DNA from: Defluviitaleaceae bacterium
Lineage (GTDB): Bacteria > Bacillota > Clostridia > Lachnospirales > WQUN01
NCBI GenBank assembly: GCA_009777845.1
Contig: WRLD01000020.1
Location: 1 to 52,526 of the forward strand
Length of the DNA stretch: 52,526 nucleotides
Reading direction: 5' to 3'
The notes under the pieces were generated by a model that did not search any database, was not told where the DNA came from, and worked only from the letters and a program-made list of their open reading frames with translations. Each line of letters opens with the position of its first letter. Within the stretch, counting starts at the first letter, position 1. The translations under genes were made by a program, and so were the position numbers. This document shows positions 39,983 through 48,750 of this stretch, piece after piece.

Positions 39983-40504
39983 CTACCCCAACACCCGCAA
40001 AACAGGCTTAAACCGTTCCCCTGTAATAAATCGCAGGCACGCCATCTGCACAGGTAGCATGAGTACCGTTTTGAGAACGCGCCACCATATAATATCTGTG
40101 AAGCTGTTCTCGAAAAAGAACGCAAGCCAAAACGTGTTTAGGCACAAATCAAGAATAATCGTCACAATAGCGGCGGCGGCGGCAACGCGCCATATTTTCA
40201 CCTCGTGGGAAGCCGTGGGCTTATGCAGGAGAACGCCGTAGGTAATTCCCATTAGCCCTGCGGTGATGACTAAGCCCCAAAACGCGCTGCCAAAGAGAAT
40301 AGTAGCCCCAGTAAAGTCCGCAATAACCGCGCCAAGCCCTGCATAAATCGGCCCAAACAATACGCCCATCAACGCCACTGGTACAAACCCAAGCGACAAC
40401 CGCAAAAACGGCGTATTGACGACTGGCAGATAGCGTTCAAGAACAATTTGCATAGCAATAAGTAGTGCTAACAGCACTATTTTTTTTGTGTGCGACATTT
40501 TCAT
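39983..40504 (-). CDS. folT: ECF transporter S component, folate type
   Basis: The 173-aa membrane protein has six predicted helices and reads as a folate-type S component: IVLLALLIAMQIVLERYLPV, then LSLGFVPVALMGVLFGPIY with GLGAVIADFTGA, then a final helix FKPVLRV. It captures folate for the shared ECF ATPase module, which is elsewhere. It follows folC by 41 bp, which fits a folate role. The start at 40504 has AAGGAG about nine bases upstream. Confidence 0.85.
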   Translation of the reverse strand: MKMSHTKKIVLLALLIAMQIVLERYLPVVNTPFLRLSLGFVPVALMGVLFGPIYAGLGAVIADFTGATILFGSAFWGLVITAGLMGITYGVLLHKPTASHEVKIWRVAAAAAIVTIILDLCLNTFWLAFFFENSFTDIIWWRVLKTVLMLPVQMACLRFITGERFKPVLRVLG

Positions 40505-40545
40505 GCTAATATTCTCCTTGTTCCAATTAAAGATAATGAGTGGAT

Positions 40546-41787
40546 TTATACCAATATCTTCCTTATCGTACCAATCAAAGATAACGAACCAAGTGAGCAT
40601 ATTATATCATTATCCCCCGCGTATTCAAGTGCGAGGGCTACGCCTTGCGATACGGTTTCGCAGACCTCGCCTTGTGGGAAAAATTCGCGTAGCTTGGCCG
40701 CAGGTAACGCGCGCGGATTTTCTGGTGTAACGAGAATGAACTTTTTGCCGTACGGAAGCAGTAATTCCGCCATTTGTGCATAATCCTTGTCTGCGAGAAC
40801 GCCGAAGATGAAGATTACTTTCCTGTCGGGGAAAAGCTGTTGCAAGCCGCCAAGCGTTGCCCTTACGCCCTGCGGATTATGCGCCACGTCTATGATAAAC
40901 ACTGGCTCGCGGCGTATTACCTCAAACCGTCCGCGCCAAGTGGTGTTGCGTAAGCCGTCTTTTATATGGTCGTCCGTTATTTGCCAGCCGCGATTACGTA
41001 AAACCTCTACGGCTTCCAGCACAACGGCGGTATTTTTAAGTTGATGTTCGCCTAGAAGGGGTGTTACCAGTGATTTCCCATCATAAGAGAACATCTGCCC
41101 GTCCAAGCCCACCTGCAAAAGCGAAATCCCACCACGACCCGCAAACACAACCTTGCTACCCGTTTCCTCGCATTTCCTACGAATAATCGCCTCCACCGCT
41201 TGGGGCTGTTCGTGGCAGACTACATTGCCGTTAGGCTTGATTATTCCTGCCTTTTCGCCTGCGATTTTTTCGATGGTGTCGCCCAGCTGCCCCATGTGGT
41301 CTAGCCCGATTGCCGTAATGATTGCCGCCTCGGGTGTTTCTATTATGTTGGTGGAATCCAGCCGTCCGCCCATGCCGACCTCTAGCACGACTATATCACA
41401 CTGCCCGCGCCAAAAATGTAAAAACGCCAACGCGGTAATAATTTCATATTCCGTAGGCATGTCGTGCATTTTGTGCCTTTGCATTTCCGTGACAAGCTGT
41501 ATTATTTCGCCGTCCGTAATCGGCGTATTGTTGATTTGTATTAGCTCATTAAAATTATACAAATACGGCGAGGTATAAAGCCCTGTTTTGTAGCCAGCCT
41601 GTGCCAAAATGCTCGCCAGCATAGCCGATGTAGAGCCTTTGCCGTTAGTACCAGCCACATGCACGAATTTTAGCTTCTTGTGCGGCTCGCCCAAAAGCCG
41701 CATAAGCTCCGTAATACGCGAAAGCCCAAGAATACTGCCCTTCCATGTCGTGCCGTATATGAATTTCATTGCTTGTTTAATTGTCAT
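40546..41787 (-). CDS. folC: Folylpolyglutamate synthase / dihydrofolate synthase
   Basis: FolC adds glutamate to folates. The 413-aa Mur-ligase-like protein has the P-loop FVHVAGTNGKGSTSAMLASI, YLYNFNELIQINNTPI, LEVGMGGRLDSTNII, and TWRGRFEVI followed by IDVAHNPQG. The length is typical. The ATG at 41787 follows AGGAG by 8 bases; the open frame continues into the lipoprotein gene without a better start. It is upstream of the folate S component. Confidence 0.95.
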   Translation of the reverse strand: MTIKQAMKFIYGTTWKGSILGLSRITELMRLLGEPHKKLKFVHVAGTNGKGSTSAMLASILAQAGYKTGLYTSPYLYNFNELIQINNTPITDGEIIQLVTEMQRHKMHDMPTEYEIITALAFLHFWRGQCDIVVLEVGMGGRLDSTNIIETPEAAIITAIGLDHMGQLGDTIEKIAGEKAGIIKPNGNVVCHEQPQAVEAIIRRKCEETGSKVVFAGRGGISLLQVGLDGQMFSYDGKSLVTPLLGEHQLKNTAVVLEAVEVLRNRGWQITDDHIKDGLRNTTWRGRFEVIRREPVFIIDVAHNPQGVRATLGGLQQLFPDRKVIFIFGVLADKDYAQMAELLLPYGKKFILVTPENPRALPAAKLREFFPQGEVCETVSQGVALALEYAGDNDIICSLGSLSLIGTIRKILV

Positions 41788-41809
41788 TTGTATTGCTCCT
41801 AATATAGTA

Positions 41810-42562
41810 TTACATAACTCTTTCGCAATATATAATTCCTGCCAAATACCAGCTTTCAGCATATTCTTGATAAATCAATTTCAAGCCGCTCCAGTCTAAC
41901 CAATACGAATTTTCGTCACCCTCGTAAAGATACAGAACAGCTATACATTTATCATAAAATATATATTCATTTCCAGTTGCATAATCTTGCATTTGGGAGC
42001 CGCTTGAATTAAAAATAGGGGCATATTGCACATAGTCTTTTTTGTATAGCCATGTATCAAACAATTCGCTAATACTCGTAGAAATAACATCACCAGTCCA
42101 CCATTCTTTGCCCCACGCATAGACCCTATCATTTGAAGTAAGGTCATTTCTATAAAGAATAGTATCCTCCGTGGACGCTTCATTAAAAAGGGAAATTCTA
42201 ACCCCTGCCAAGGGGTGGATATAGCTTGTCAATTCTAAAAAATCCCGATTCCTAATAGCATTTATCACGTTTTTATCAATGCCAGAAATTATCGTTTCGG
42301 AAGTTTCTGGGCTTAATGTAGGAGTAATCTGGTTAATGGCGTACCGATAATCATTAGAAAGAATATTTCTTAGCCTCGTTACTCGTTCGTAATCCTCTCG
42401 CAGTATTAACAGCTCATCTTTTGTTGCGGTATCGGTTATGGTTATTGGTGAAAGCGGCATGTCGCTAAATGAATCTTGATTTGCTTCAATTATGGATTCT
42501 GATTGACAGGAAGCCATAAATAGACATATTACGGCTACATAAATAGCTATATAAATCTTCAT
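41810..42562 (-). CDS. Putative lipoprotein
   Basis: The 250-aa protein has a short lipoprotein signal, with LFMASCQS placing the lipid Cys near residue 19. The rest is unrecognised, a small extracytoplasmic domain rich in aromatic residues (VYAWGKEWWTGDVIS, YAPIFNSSGSQM, DENSYWLDWSGLKLI). GGGGAGGG before ATG fixes the start. It sits between recO and folC on the same strand. Confidence 0.75.
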   Translation of the reverse strand: MKIYIAIYVAVICLFMASCQSESIIEANQDSFSDMPLSPITITDTATKDELLILREDYERVTRLRNILSNDYRYAINQITPTLSPETSETIISGIDKNVINAIRNRDFLELTSYIHPLAGVRISLFNEASTEDTILYRNDLTSNDRVYAWGKEWWTGDVISTSISELFDTWLYKKDYVQYAPIFNSSGSQMQDYATGNEYIFYDKCIAVLYLYEGDENSYWLDWSGLKLIYQEYAESWYLAGIIYCERVM

Positions 42563-42629
42563 AATACCCTCCCCGATAATATATTGCGGAACGCCGAGTG
42601 CATTTCTTAGCGTTCCGCAGTATAACCTA

Positions 42630-43328
42630 TCATACCACATCAAAATGACACTTCCAAAAAAACTGCACAGCGTTCTGCAATTCGCCCAACACATTCTCAT
42701 GTACCATAAACTGGAACGCCTGCGACAGCTCGCTATCTAGCATATGCCCAAAGGCGGCGGCGGCGGCTTGTGAAATCGGCATTGAAGCGTGTGCGGAACA
42801 TGCTACCCCCTCCGCGCCCCAAAACACCCTTTCGCCCATTTCTCGCAAGGGCAGGCCGCAGACAAAACAGCCATTTACATGCGGTCGAAGCCCGTAAAAG
42901 TCAAAAAAACGCGTGAGGAACACGATTTTTATTTGTTGGGGCGAAAGCCGCCCCTTGGACAAAAGCGATAACGATTTTAACACAAGTAACAGCAGCTTGT
43001 CGCAGTCGCTTTTTTCCCATAGCGTTTTTTCGCAGACCTCTACTATGGAATGGGCGGCGCAGAGCGTGTCATAGTCGGTACGCAGGTTGTAGAAATTTTC
43101 GAGCAAATCGGCTTGGGTAAGCGAATAAAAGCCCTTGCCCTGAGCCAAAATAAAATCGGAATATGTAAAAATCTGCGAAGCCGCCAAAAACCTGCTTCGC
43201 GGCTTACGCGCCCCCCGCGCGTAAACCATGAGCCGTCCCTCGCCCTTGCACAACAACAAGAGCCGCTTGTCGGCCTCGCCAGCTTCGTATTCTTTAAGAA
43301 CTAGTCCTCTTACTTTTATTGTTTTCAT
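42630..43328 (-). CDS. recO: DNA repair protein RecO
   Basis: RecO anneals DNA and loads RecA with RecR. The 232-aa protein has the N-terminal OB-fold (VRGLVLKEYEAGEADKRLLL, then GRLMVYARGARKPRSRF), the helical bundle and the zinc site (CFVCG, then CSAH). It overlaps the YqzL-like gene by 35 bp, the same order as in B. subtilis (era-yqzL-recO). Confidence 0.95.
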   Translation of the reverse strand: MKTIKVRGLVLKEYEAGEADKRLLLLCKGEGRLMVYARGARKPRSRFLAASQIFTYSDFILAQGKGFYSLTQADLLENFYNLRTDYDTLCAAHSIVEVCEKTLWEKSDCDKLLLLVLKSLSLLSKGRLSPQQIKIVFLTRFFDFYGLRPHVNGCFVCGLPLREMGERVFWGAEGVACSAHASMPISQAAAAAFGHMLDSELSQAFQFMVHENVLGELQNAVQFFWKCHFDVV

Positions 43329-43428
43329 TTCTCTCTCTTTCGCCGCGACTTTTTGCGTAGTCTAGGTAGGCTAATGGGTCGCCCGAAATGGCGAATACAC
43401 GCCATAAATTTTCGTCATTGTCGTACAT
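43294..43428 (-). CDS. yqzL: YqzL-like small protein
   Basis: The 44-aa protein (ENLWRVFAISGDPLAYLDYA core) matches the YqzL family, whose members sit between era and recO; function unknown. AAGGGGG six bases before the ATG at 43428 fixes the start; the longer open frame upstream is not supported. It overlaps recO by 35 bp. Confidence 0.8.
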   Translation of the reverse strand: MYDNDENLWRVFAISGDPLAYLDYAKSRGERERNENNKSKRTSS

Positions 43429-43573
43429 GAGTTCCCCCTTAAAGGATTGGAAGTTCTTCCCATGTCCGACATCTCGGTTATGGGAACGGCTTCTTGTTTC
43501 CTGTGTAGCATTTGCCACAAAGGGGGGTTATATGTTTATGAAAATTTGGCAATGCAGATGTTTAATGGGTTTT

Positions 43574-43686
43574 TTGTAGGGGACGGATTTATCCGTCCCG
43601 AGGTATGCACGCTCGTCAATTCGGCAGGCAACGTCCATTAACATAGTACGAGGTAATCTCGGGACGGATAAATCCGTCCCCTACAA
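43574..43686. repeat. A-family element, full copy
   Basis: A 113-bp copy with TTGTAGGGG and CCCCTACAA ends, palindromic termini (GGGACGGATTTATCCGTCCC) and a middle GCAACGTCCATTAAC. It separates era from yqzL-recO. Confidence 0.92.
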
Positions 43687-43724
43687 TAGCCTGCAATTCC
43701 CCAGTGGTTTAACAAATGATTTAT

Positions 43725-44000
43725 ACAACACGGATTTAAAGGCAATGGAACACGGATTTTCACGGATTACGCGGATTTTGTCCGCGTAAATTACTAAACG
43801 TCAATATATTTTCCCACGAGCCAATCCGCCAAATCAGCGAAAATCCGTTAAATCCGTGTTCCAGTATCCTTAATTTACATGGATATAATCCGTATTCCAC
43901 TGCCGTCAATTTACACGGAACGAATCCGCGAAAATCCGCCAAATCCGCGAAAATCCGCGTTCCATGCCCTTAAAATCCATAAATCCGCGTTCCAATACAC
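43725..44000. repeat. B1 composite repeat
   Basis: From AACACGGATTTAAAGG through a slightly altered core ('aaacgtcaatatattttccc' at about 43796) to AAATCCGCGTTCCA, ending seven bases before the era stop. This is one of four long B1 copies. Confidence 0.88.
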
Positions 44001-44006
44001 ACCCGT

Positions 44007-44936
44007 CTACACATTCTGCTCCCCATACCCAAAATTTTTAAGCAGAAAATCGTTGTCGCGCCAGTTCTTTTTTACCTTTACCCACATATCGAGGTAAATC
44101 GGCGAGCCAAGCAGCAGTTGAATGTCGCGCCGTGCGGCTGTGCCTATTTTTTTTAGCATTGCGCCGCTTTTGCCTATGATTATTGCCTTGTGCGAGTCCT
44201 TTTCGCAAAAAATGGTTGCGCCCACGTCCACAATGCTGTCGGCTTCGCCTGTGCGGGCGCGCATGGCGGTGATTTCTACCGCCAAGCCGTGCGGAATTTC
44301 CTCCTGTAGGTACATCAGCGCCTTTTCGCGAATTATTTCGGCGGCAATCTGGCGTTCTGGCTGGTCGGTGATTTGGTCCTCGGGGAAATACATAGGCCCC
44401 TCGGGCAATATTTTCTGTATATTTTGCAAAAGCGCCTGCACATTTTCGCCAGTAAGCGCGGACAACGGCACAATTTCGGCAAAATTATACGCCGCGCTGT
44501 ACTGCGACATTATTTTCAGCAGGACGGGCTTGTCCACAGTGTCCACCTTGTTTATTGCCAAGAAAACTGGGCTTTTTACGCCTGTCAGCGTTTTGAGAAT
44601 GGCCGCGTCGCCCTCGTGTATTTTTTCGCGCGGCTCTACCATATAAATGACCGCGTCCGCCTCGTTAAGCGCGTTATTTGCACTTTTTACCATAAAACTG
44701 CCGAGCCGCGTCGTCGGCACATGTATGCCAGGCGTGTCAATAAACACGATTTGGTAGCCCTCGCCTGTAAGAATACTGCGTATTTTGTTGCGCGTGGTTT
44801 GCGGCTTGTTCGACACAATAGAAATCTTTTCGCCGATAAAATAATTCATAAGCGTAGATTTTCCCACATTCGGCCGCCCAATAAGCGTGACAAAGCCCGA
44901 GCGGAATTTATTAAACTCGCGTATTCGGTTTTTCAT
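44007..44936 (-). CDS. era: GTPase Era
   Basis: Era assists 16S rRNA maturation and 30S assembly. The 309-aa protein has G1 GRPNVGKST near residue 20, switch I NKPQTTRNKI, G3 DTPGIH, G4 NKVD, and the C-terminal KH domain (IIIGKSGAMLKKIGTAARRD). A GAGGGGG site precedes the ATG. In B. subtilis era directly precedes yqzL-recO; here ~580 bp of repeats lie between them. Confidence 0.96.
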   Translation of the reverse strand: MKNRIREFNKFRSGFVTLIGRPNVGKSTLMNYFIGEKISIVSNKPQTTRNKIRSILTGEGYQIVFIDTPGIHVPTTRLGSFMVKSANNALNEADAVIYMVEPREKIHEGDAAILKTLTGVKSPVFLAINKVDTVDKPVLLKIMSQYSAAYNFAEIVPLSALTGENVQALLQNIQKILPEGPMYFPEDQITDQPERQIAAEIIREKALMYLQEEIPHGLAVEITAMRARTGEADSIVDVGATIFCEKDSHKAIIIGKSGAMLKKIGTAARRDIQLLLGSPIYLDMWVKVKKNWRDNDFLLKNFGYGEQNV

Positions 44937-45001
44937 GTAGACCCCCTCTTTATACGATATAATACGTATACCTCTTATTCATGCTTGTCGATATATTGGA
45001 A

Positions 45002-45347
45002 TTAAAAGTTCAATCTTTGTTTATAAATGCTGATACTGCTACTCAAGAACCTTGAGTCGAAGATTTTATTATCAAGCCCGAACGAAACCAAATTGTCAAA
45101 TGAACATTTTGAGTTGTGTTTTATGGAAAAATGATGTAAATTCCATAAGTACGATTGAACGTCAAAAGAAGAACAGACTCGTATAATTTCATATTGCAAA
45201 ATCTTAAATTCTTCCTTACTTATATTTAATGTTTATAAATTCTGCTCTTTTAGTCTTATTTGATACATTCCATTGAATACCCGCGAACACACCGCCGATT
45301 GCTACCATAACCAAAGAAATTATACTTAAATAATGCTCTGTCACCAT
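45002..45347 (-). pseudogene. Frameshifted single-TM protein
   Basis: An unlisted frame starts at 45347 (MVTEHYLSIISLVMVAIGGV, a TM helix) and continues FAGIQWNVSNKTKRAEFIN before stopping at 45216. The sequence after RAEFIN continues well in the +1 frame (TLNISKEEFKILQYEIIRV) through to 45002. This matches the plan of a common small family with an N-terminal TM helix followed by a 'KxKRAEFIN' stretch. A one-base change near 45230 would explain it. Function unknown; the 43-aa product alone could also be a small membrane peptide. Confidence 0.6.
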
Positions 45348-45421
45348 AAACACCTGCCTTTTTCAGAATTAAACCCTACAAATCCCCTTAATCTGTTGGA
45401 ATTGACTTCATCGTATACCAA

Positions 45422-45452
45422 AAGCACCCTGCACAATAACAGCAGGGTGCTT
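45422..45452. terminator. Strong hairpin upstream of the broken TM gene
   Basis: AAGCACCCTGC and GCAGGGTGCTT form a perfect 11-bp stem with a 9-nt loop. On the minus strand it is followed by TTTTGG, so it is terminator-like in that direction; the plus-strand tail is poor. No clear gene ends into it on either strand. Confidence 0.55.
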
Positions 45453-45544
45453 GCATTATACCATAATATACAGAATACAACTACATGCAACTTTCGAGAG
45501 GGGCAAGCCGTGACAAACGCACGAAGCCGAAATATGTAAATTAA

Positions 45545-45650
45545 ATACGGATTTAGCGGATTTCAAAGGCAATGGAACACGGATTTACCCACGAGCCAAT
45601 CCGCAAAATCCGTGAAAATCCGTTAAATCCGTTAAATCCGTGTACTATAA
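45545..45650. repeat. B-family repeat cluster
   Basis: A direct unit (ATACGGATTTAGCGGATTT) faces inverted units (AATCCGTGAAAATCCGTT) around 'cccacgagccaatccgc'. It is the first of three repeat blocks between the broken TM gene and the 70-aa membrane protein gene. Confidence 0.8.
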
Positions 45651-45691
45651 ATCATTTGTTACACCACTGAAATAAGGGAATTTGCAAGGTG

Positions 45692-45807
45692 TTGTAGGGG
45701 GCGGATTTATCCGCCCCGAGGTTGCCACGTACCAAATTGATGGGACGTTGTCCGTCCCAAATTGACGAACGTACATACCTCGGGGCGGATAAATCCGCCC
45801 CCTACAA
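45692..45807. repeat. A-family element, full copy (GGGGCGG subtype)
   Basis: 116 bp with TTGTAGGGG and CCCCTACAA ends, but with GGGGCGGATTTATCCGCCCC termini where other copies have GGGACGG. Both ends changed together, so the palindrome is kept. Confidence 0.92.
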
Positions 45808-45837
45808 CACCGTACGTCAACACCGTACGTCAACCAA

Positions 45838-45960
45838 ACGCGGATTTAGCGGATTTACGCGGATTTGAGCGGACGGAGCGGATTTTCGTGGACTTTCGTG
45901 AATTTTACAACGAGCCAATCCGCGTAAATCCGTGAAAATCCGCCAAATCCGTGTTTAATA
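45838..45960. repeat. B-family repeat cluster
   Basis: AACGCGGATTTAGCGGATTT and related direct units are followed by 'caacgagccaatccgcg' and inverted units ending AAATCCGTGTTTAAT. Confidence 0.8.
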
Positions 45961-46030
45961 CCATTTTAAAATCAAATAAGCTACAGGCTTTCACCATTCG
46001 CACGTTCATCATTCGCACGTTTACCACACC

Positions 46031-46243
46031 CTACGCCATAAACCCCAACTGCACAGCGATATAAAACAAAATAAAAAATATAATGATTGACACTATAGCT
46101 AAAATTATTTTTCCTGTTCTTACTTGGCGCGTAAGGCGTTTTGTGCGGGCCTTTTCTCGCACTACGGCATCGGCTCGTTTTTTGTGGTCGGACAGGTCAA
46201 AATTGTCCTCGTCAAAGCGCATTGCGTTAGTAGATTTTGACAT
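46031..46243 (-). CDS. Small membrane protein
   Basis: The 70-aa protein has a charged, cytoplasmic N-terminal part (DEDNFDLSDHKKRADAVVRE) and one C-terminal TM helix (IILAIVSIIIFFILFYIAV). A strong AAGGAGGTG site precedes the ATG. I recognise no family. It follows noc by ~60 bp on the same strand and may be cotranscribed; the basic/TM layout is like small septum or cell-envelope helpers, which is only a guess. Confidence 0.7.
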   Translation of the reverse strand: MSKSTNAMRFDEDNFDLSDHKKRADAVVREKARTKRLTRQVRTGKIILAIVSIIIFFILFYIAVQLGFMA

Positions 46244-46306
46244 TTATTCGCACCTCCTTAACTAGCACGAATCAACGGTATGGAAAATTGTTGATTCGCA
46301 TTTATA

Positions 46307-47110
46307 TTATACCACCTTAGAACGCATAGTGGCATAGTTTATTTTTATATTTATGTCGTAGCCTGTGTCGGTTTGTTGCATATCAAACGTAGCGCCTAGC
46401 CCTGCGCGGCGTACTATTTCGAGGTTTTCCTGTATAGAATTGGTTAAAATGCGTATGTCCCGAATGTATGCCTTGAACGGAATGGGCTTCTTTTTTTCGG
46501 CGGGCTTGCGAACGGTTTCTTCGATAAGCTCCTCGCTTTTGCTTACCGTCAAATGCTCGCTCGCTATTTTTGATATTACTGCTAGTTGCTCCGCTTCTGT
46601 TTCTAATCGTAGCAAGGCGCGGGCGTGGCGTTCGGTCAGCTCGTGTTCAATTAGCTGTTTTTGCACGGCTCGCGGCAAACGTAGCAGGCGCAGCTTGTTC
46701 GCTATGGTGGACTGCTTTTTGCCGATTCGCTGTGCCAGTGCTTCCTGCGTAAAGGCGTATTCGCCGATTAGGTTTTGGAAGCCCTCCGCTTCCTCTAGGT
46801 AGTGCAGATTTTGCCGTTGCAGATTCTCCAAAATCGCCAAAACCGCGCTGTCTAGGTCGCCCACGTCTACCAGTATAGCGGGAATTGTCGCCATTCCTGC
46901 CATGCGGCTTGCGCGCAAACGCCGCTCGCCCGCTATTAGCTCGTAGTTTACGCCGTTGATGGAACGCACGCTAATGGGCTGTAGCACGCCGTATACGCGA
47001 ATAGACTCGGCAAGCTCGTCCAACGCGCAGGTGTCAAAAATGCGGCGCGGCTGGTATGGGTTCGGTGTTACGCTGCCAATAGGCAGGTGTAGAATTTCGT
47101 TTGAGAGCAT
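46307..47110 (-). CDS. ParB/Spo0J-family protein, Noc-like
   Basis: The 267-aa protein has the ParB N-domain (LPIGSVTPNPYQPRRIFD, then ELIAGERRLRASRMAGM with the CTP/GERRxRA box), the HTH (YAFTQEALAQRIGKKQSTIA) and a C-terminal dimer domain. ParB marks parS sites for segregation; Noc blocks division over the nucleoid. No parA/soj or rsmG is adjacent, so the subtype is open. GAAGGGAAG precedes the ATG at 47110; the longer frame is not needed. Confidence 0.85.
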   Translation of the reverse strand: MLSNEILHLPIGSVTPNPYQPRRIFDTCALDELAESIRVYGVLQPISVRSINGVNYELIAGERRLRASRMAGMATIPAILVDVGDLDSAVLAILENLQRQNLHYLEEAEGFQNLIGEYAFTQEALAQRIGKKQSTIANKLRLLRLPRAVQKQLIEHELTERHARALLRLETEAEQLAVISKIASEHLTVSKSEELIEETVRKPAEKKKPIPFKAYIRDIRILTNSIQENLEIVRRAGLGATFDMQQTDTGYDINIKINYATMRSKVV

Positions 47111-47202
47111 AATAATCTTCCCTTCCTCAGCTCCAGTAATTGTAAATTTATGGAAGTATACCATGCGAAAAACAACGAGCAATGAATATAAGAAATATTG
47201 CC

Positions 47203-47227
47203 AATATTTTCCTAATATGGAAATATT
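47203..47227. promoter_or_regulatory. Inverted repeat between noc and ung
   Basis: AATATTTTCC-TAATAT-GGAAATATT is an inverted repeat in the divergent promoter region. Its halves (ATTTTCC and GGAAAT) resemble the halves of the B. subtilis Noc site (ATTTCCCGGGAAAT), but with a 6-bp spacer. It could be an operator for the Noc-like protein. Confidence 0.35.
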
Positions 47228-47349
47228 CCATTTTTCTCTGTCGAAAATATGGGAATTTGTGGCTTATGTAGTGCCTTTGGGAATGTAAAAATTTTTAGTG
47301 TCGGGAATTGGTGAAAAGTTTTATAATAGTATGCAGGAGAGTGATAAAA

Positions 47350-48003
47350 ATGGTAAAATTAAACAACGACTGGGACGAGCTTTTGGCAGAGGAATTTAAA
47401 AAAGAGTATTATCTACGGCTACGGGAATTTTTAAAGCAGGAATACCGCACATATACCATTTATCCCCATATGGACAACATCTTTAACGCGCTGCGGCTCA
47501 CGCCCTACGAAAAGGTACGGGCGGTAATCGTGGGGCAAGACCCCTACATCAACGCAGGCGAGGCGCATGGGCTTTCTTTTTCCGTACAATGTGCAAAAAT
47601 TCCGCCGTCACTGGCTAACATTTTTAAGGAAATACAAGCGGACATAGGCGCGGAAATTCCCACCAACGGAAATTTGCAGCGTTGGGCGGAGCAGGGCGTG
47701 CTGTTGCTTAACAATGTGCTTACCGTGCGTGCAGGACAAAGCCGTTCCCACGCAAAAAAGGGCTGGGAGCAGTTCACCGACGCGGTACTCGGACTGCTCG
47801 ACCGCCGCGAAACGCCCATAGCCTTCCTGCTCTGGGGCAAGGACGCACAAACAAAAGGGCGGGTACTCACAAACAGGCAACACTTGATTTTGCAAGCCGC
47901 ACACCCAAGCCCGCTTGCAGGTGGTAGGTTTTTCGGGTGTAGGCATTTTTCTAAGGCGAATGAGTTTTTGCGTGGGTGTGGGTTGGGGGAGGTGGAGTGG
48001 TGA
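47350..48003 (+). CDS. ung: Uracil-DNA glycosylase
   Basis: Family 1 UDG removes uracil from DNA. The 217-aa protein has the water-activating motif GQDPY near residue 63 (followed by INAGEAHGLSFS, where most enzymes have HGPGQAHGL), LLLNNVLTVRAG, LLWGKDAQ, and HPSPLAGGRFFGCRHFSKAN with the catalytic-site His. The first Ile after GQDPY replaces a usual His, a mild variation. GGAGAG precedes the ATG at 47350. The stop overlaps the next gene (GTGA). Confidence 0.95.
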   Translation: MVKLNNDWDELLAEEFKKEYYLRLREFLKQEYRTYTIYPHMDNIFNALRLTPYEKVRAVIVGQDPYINAGEAHGLSFSVQCAKIPPSLANIFKEIQADIGAEIPTNGNLQRWAEQGVLLLNNVLTVRAGQSRSHAKKGWEQFTDAVLGLLDRRETPIAFLLWGKDAQTKGRVLTNRQHLILQAAHPSPLAGGRFFGCRHFSKANEFLRGCGLGEVEW

Positions 48004-48740
48004 AAGTGATAATATGCGTTGCTATGCTTTGTGCTGTTTTTACTGGTTGCGGCATGGGTAATACGCCAGTAGCTTCCTTGCATGAGGAAGAATGGTTTTC
48101 CCCAATCCTTAATGCTTATGCTGTATTTGAATTAAGCAATTACACCGTACACGATGATGAAATTATGGGCAATACATTTTGGTCGGCTCACATGCTACTC
48201 TCGCCTGATTGGAATGAGGGCAATAGACCACCATTCCTATACGCCCTGCACGACCTAAACGGCGACGGCGTACCCGAATTGATGATAGGTGGAGAGTACG
48301 CCCCTCGGTATGGGCTTTCTAGCAATATTTTTGGCATTTATGCACTGCAAAATAACAGCCCGACATCTGTTTTTAATCAAACGGGAAGCAGGTATAATCT
48401 TAGCGTGCAATTAGATGACGAGGGTAATTGTATTTTATCTAATTCGTGGGGGCATTTGGGTACGAGCGAGGATTATTTTTATAAAATTGACGAAGATGGA
48501 CAGCTGGTGTTATTGAATTATTTTCAATGCGGGGTTGTTTTTAATGAACTAAATGAAGCGACCGCAGAAAAACAGCATTATCGGCACGTTGGTGACGAGT
48601 TTGTGCGTATAACAGAGGAAGAATGTCTGTATTTTATGCGTAAATATGGAAGCTCGGGGCATTTAGGGCAGTCAGAACTGTTGGAACAAGAGGAGCGTAC
48701 TATACAGCTTGAATGGAGTTTAGTGGAGGTGCAGTGGTGA
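48000..48740 (+). CDS. Putative lipoprotein with DLNGDG motif
   Basis: The 246-aa protein starts at GTG (48000 or 47997) with GGGGGAGG just upstream, inside the end of ung. The signal ends AVFTGCGM, giving a lipid Cys near residue 17. LHDLNGDGVPELMIGG near residue 85 is a calcium-loop/FG-GAP-like motif typical of clostridial surface lipoproteins. The remainder is unrecognised. It is related in plan to the lipoprotein at 49.5-50.4 kb. Confidence 0.7.
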   Translation: MKVIICVAMLCAVFTGCGMGNTPVASLHEEEWFSPILNAYAVFELSNYTVHDDEIMGNTFWSAHMLLSPDWNEGNRPPFLYALHDLNGDGVPELMIGGEYAPRYGLSSNIFGIYALQNNSPTSVFNQTGSRYNLSVQLDDEGNCILSNSWGHLGTSEDYFYKIDEDGQLVLLNYFQCGVVFNELNEATAEKQHYRHVGDEFVRITEEECLYFMRKYGSSGHLGQSELLEQEERTIQLEWSLVEVQW

Positions 48741-48750
48741 GTATGTAATA

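Noticed and set aside
44373..45005. 210-aa plus-strand open frame opposite era
   Set aside because: Antisense shadow of era with no ribosome site or domain.
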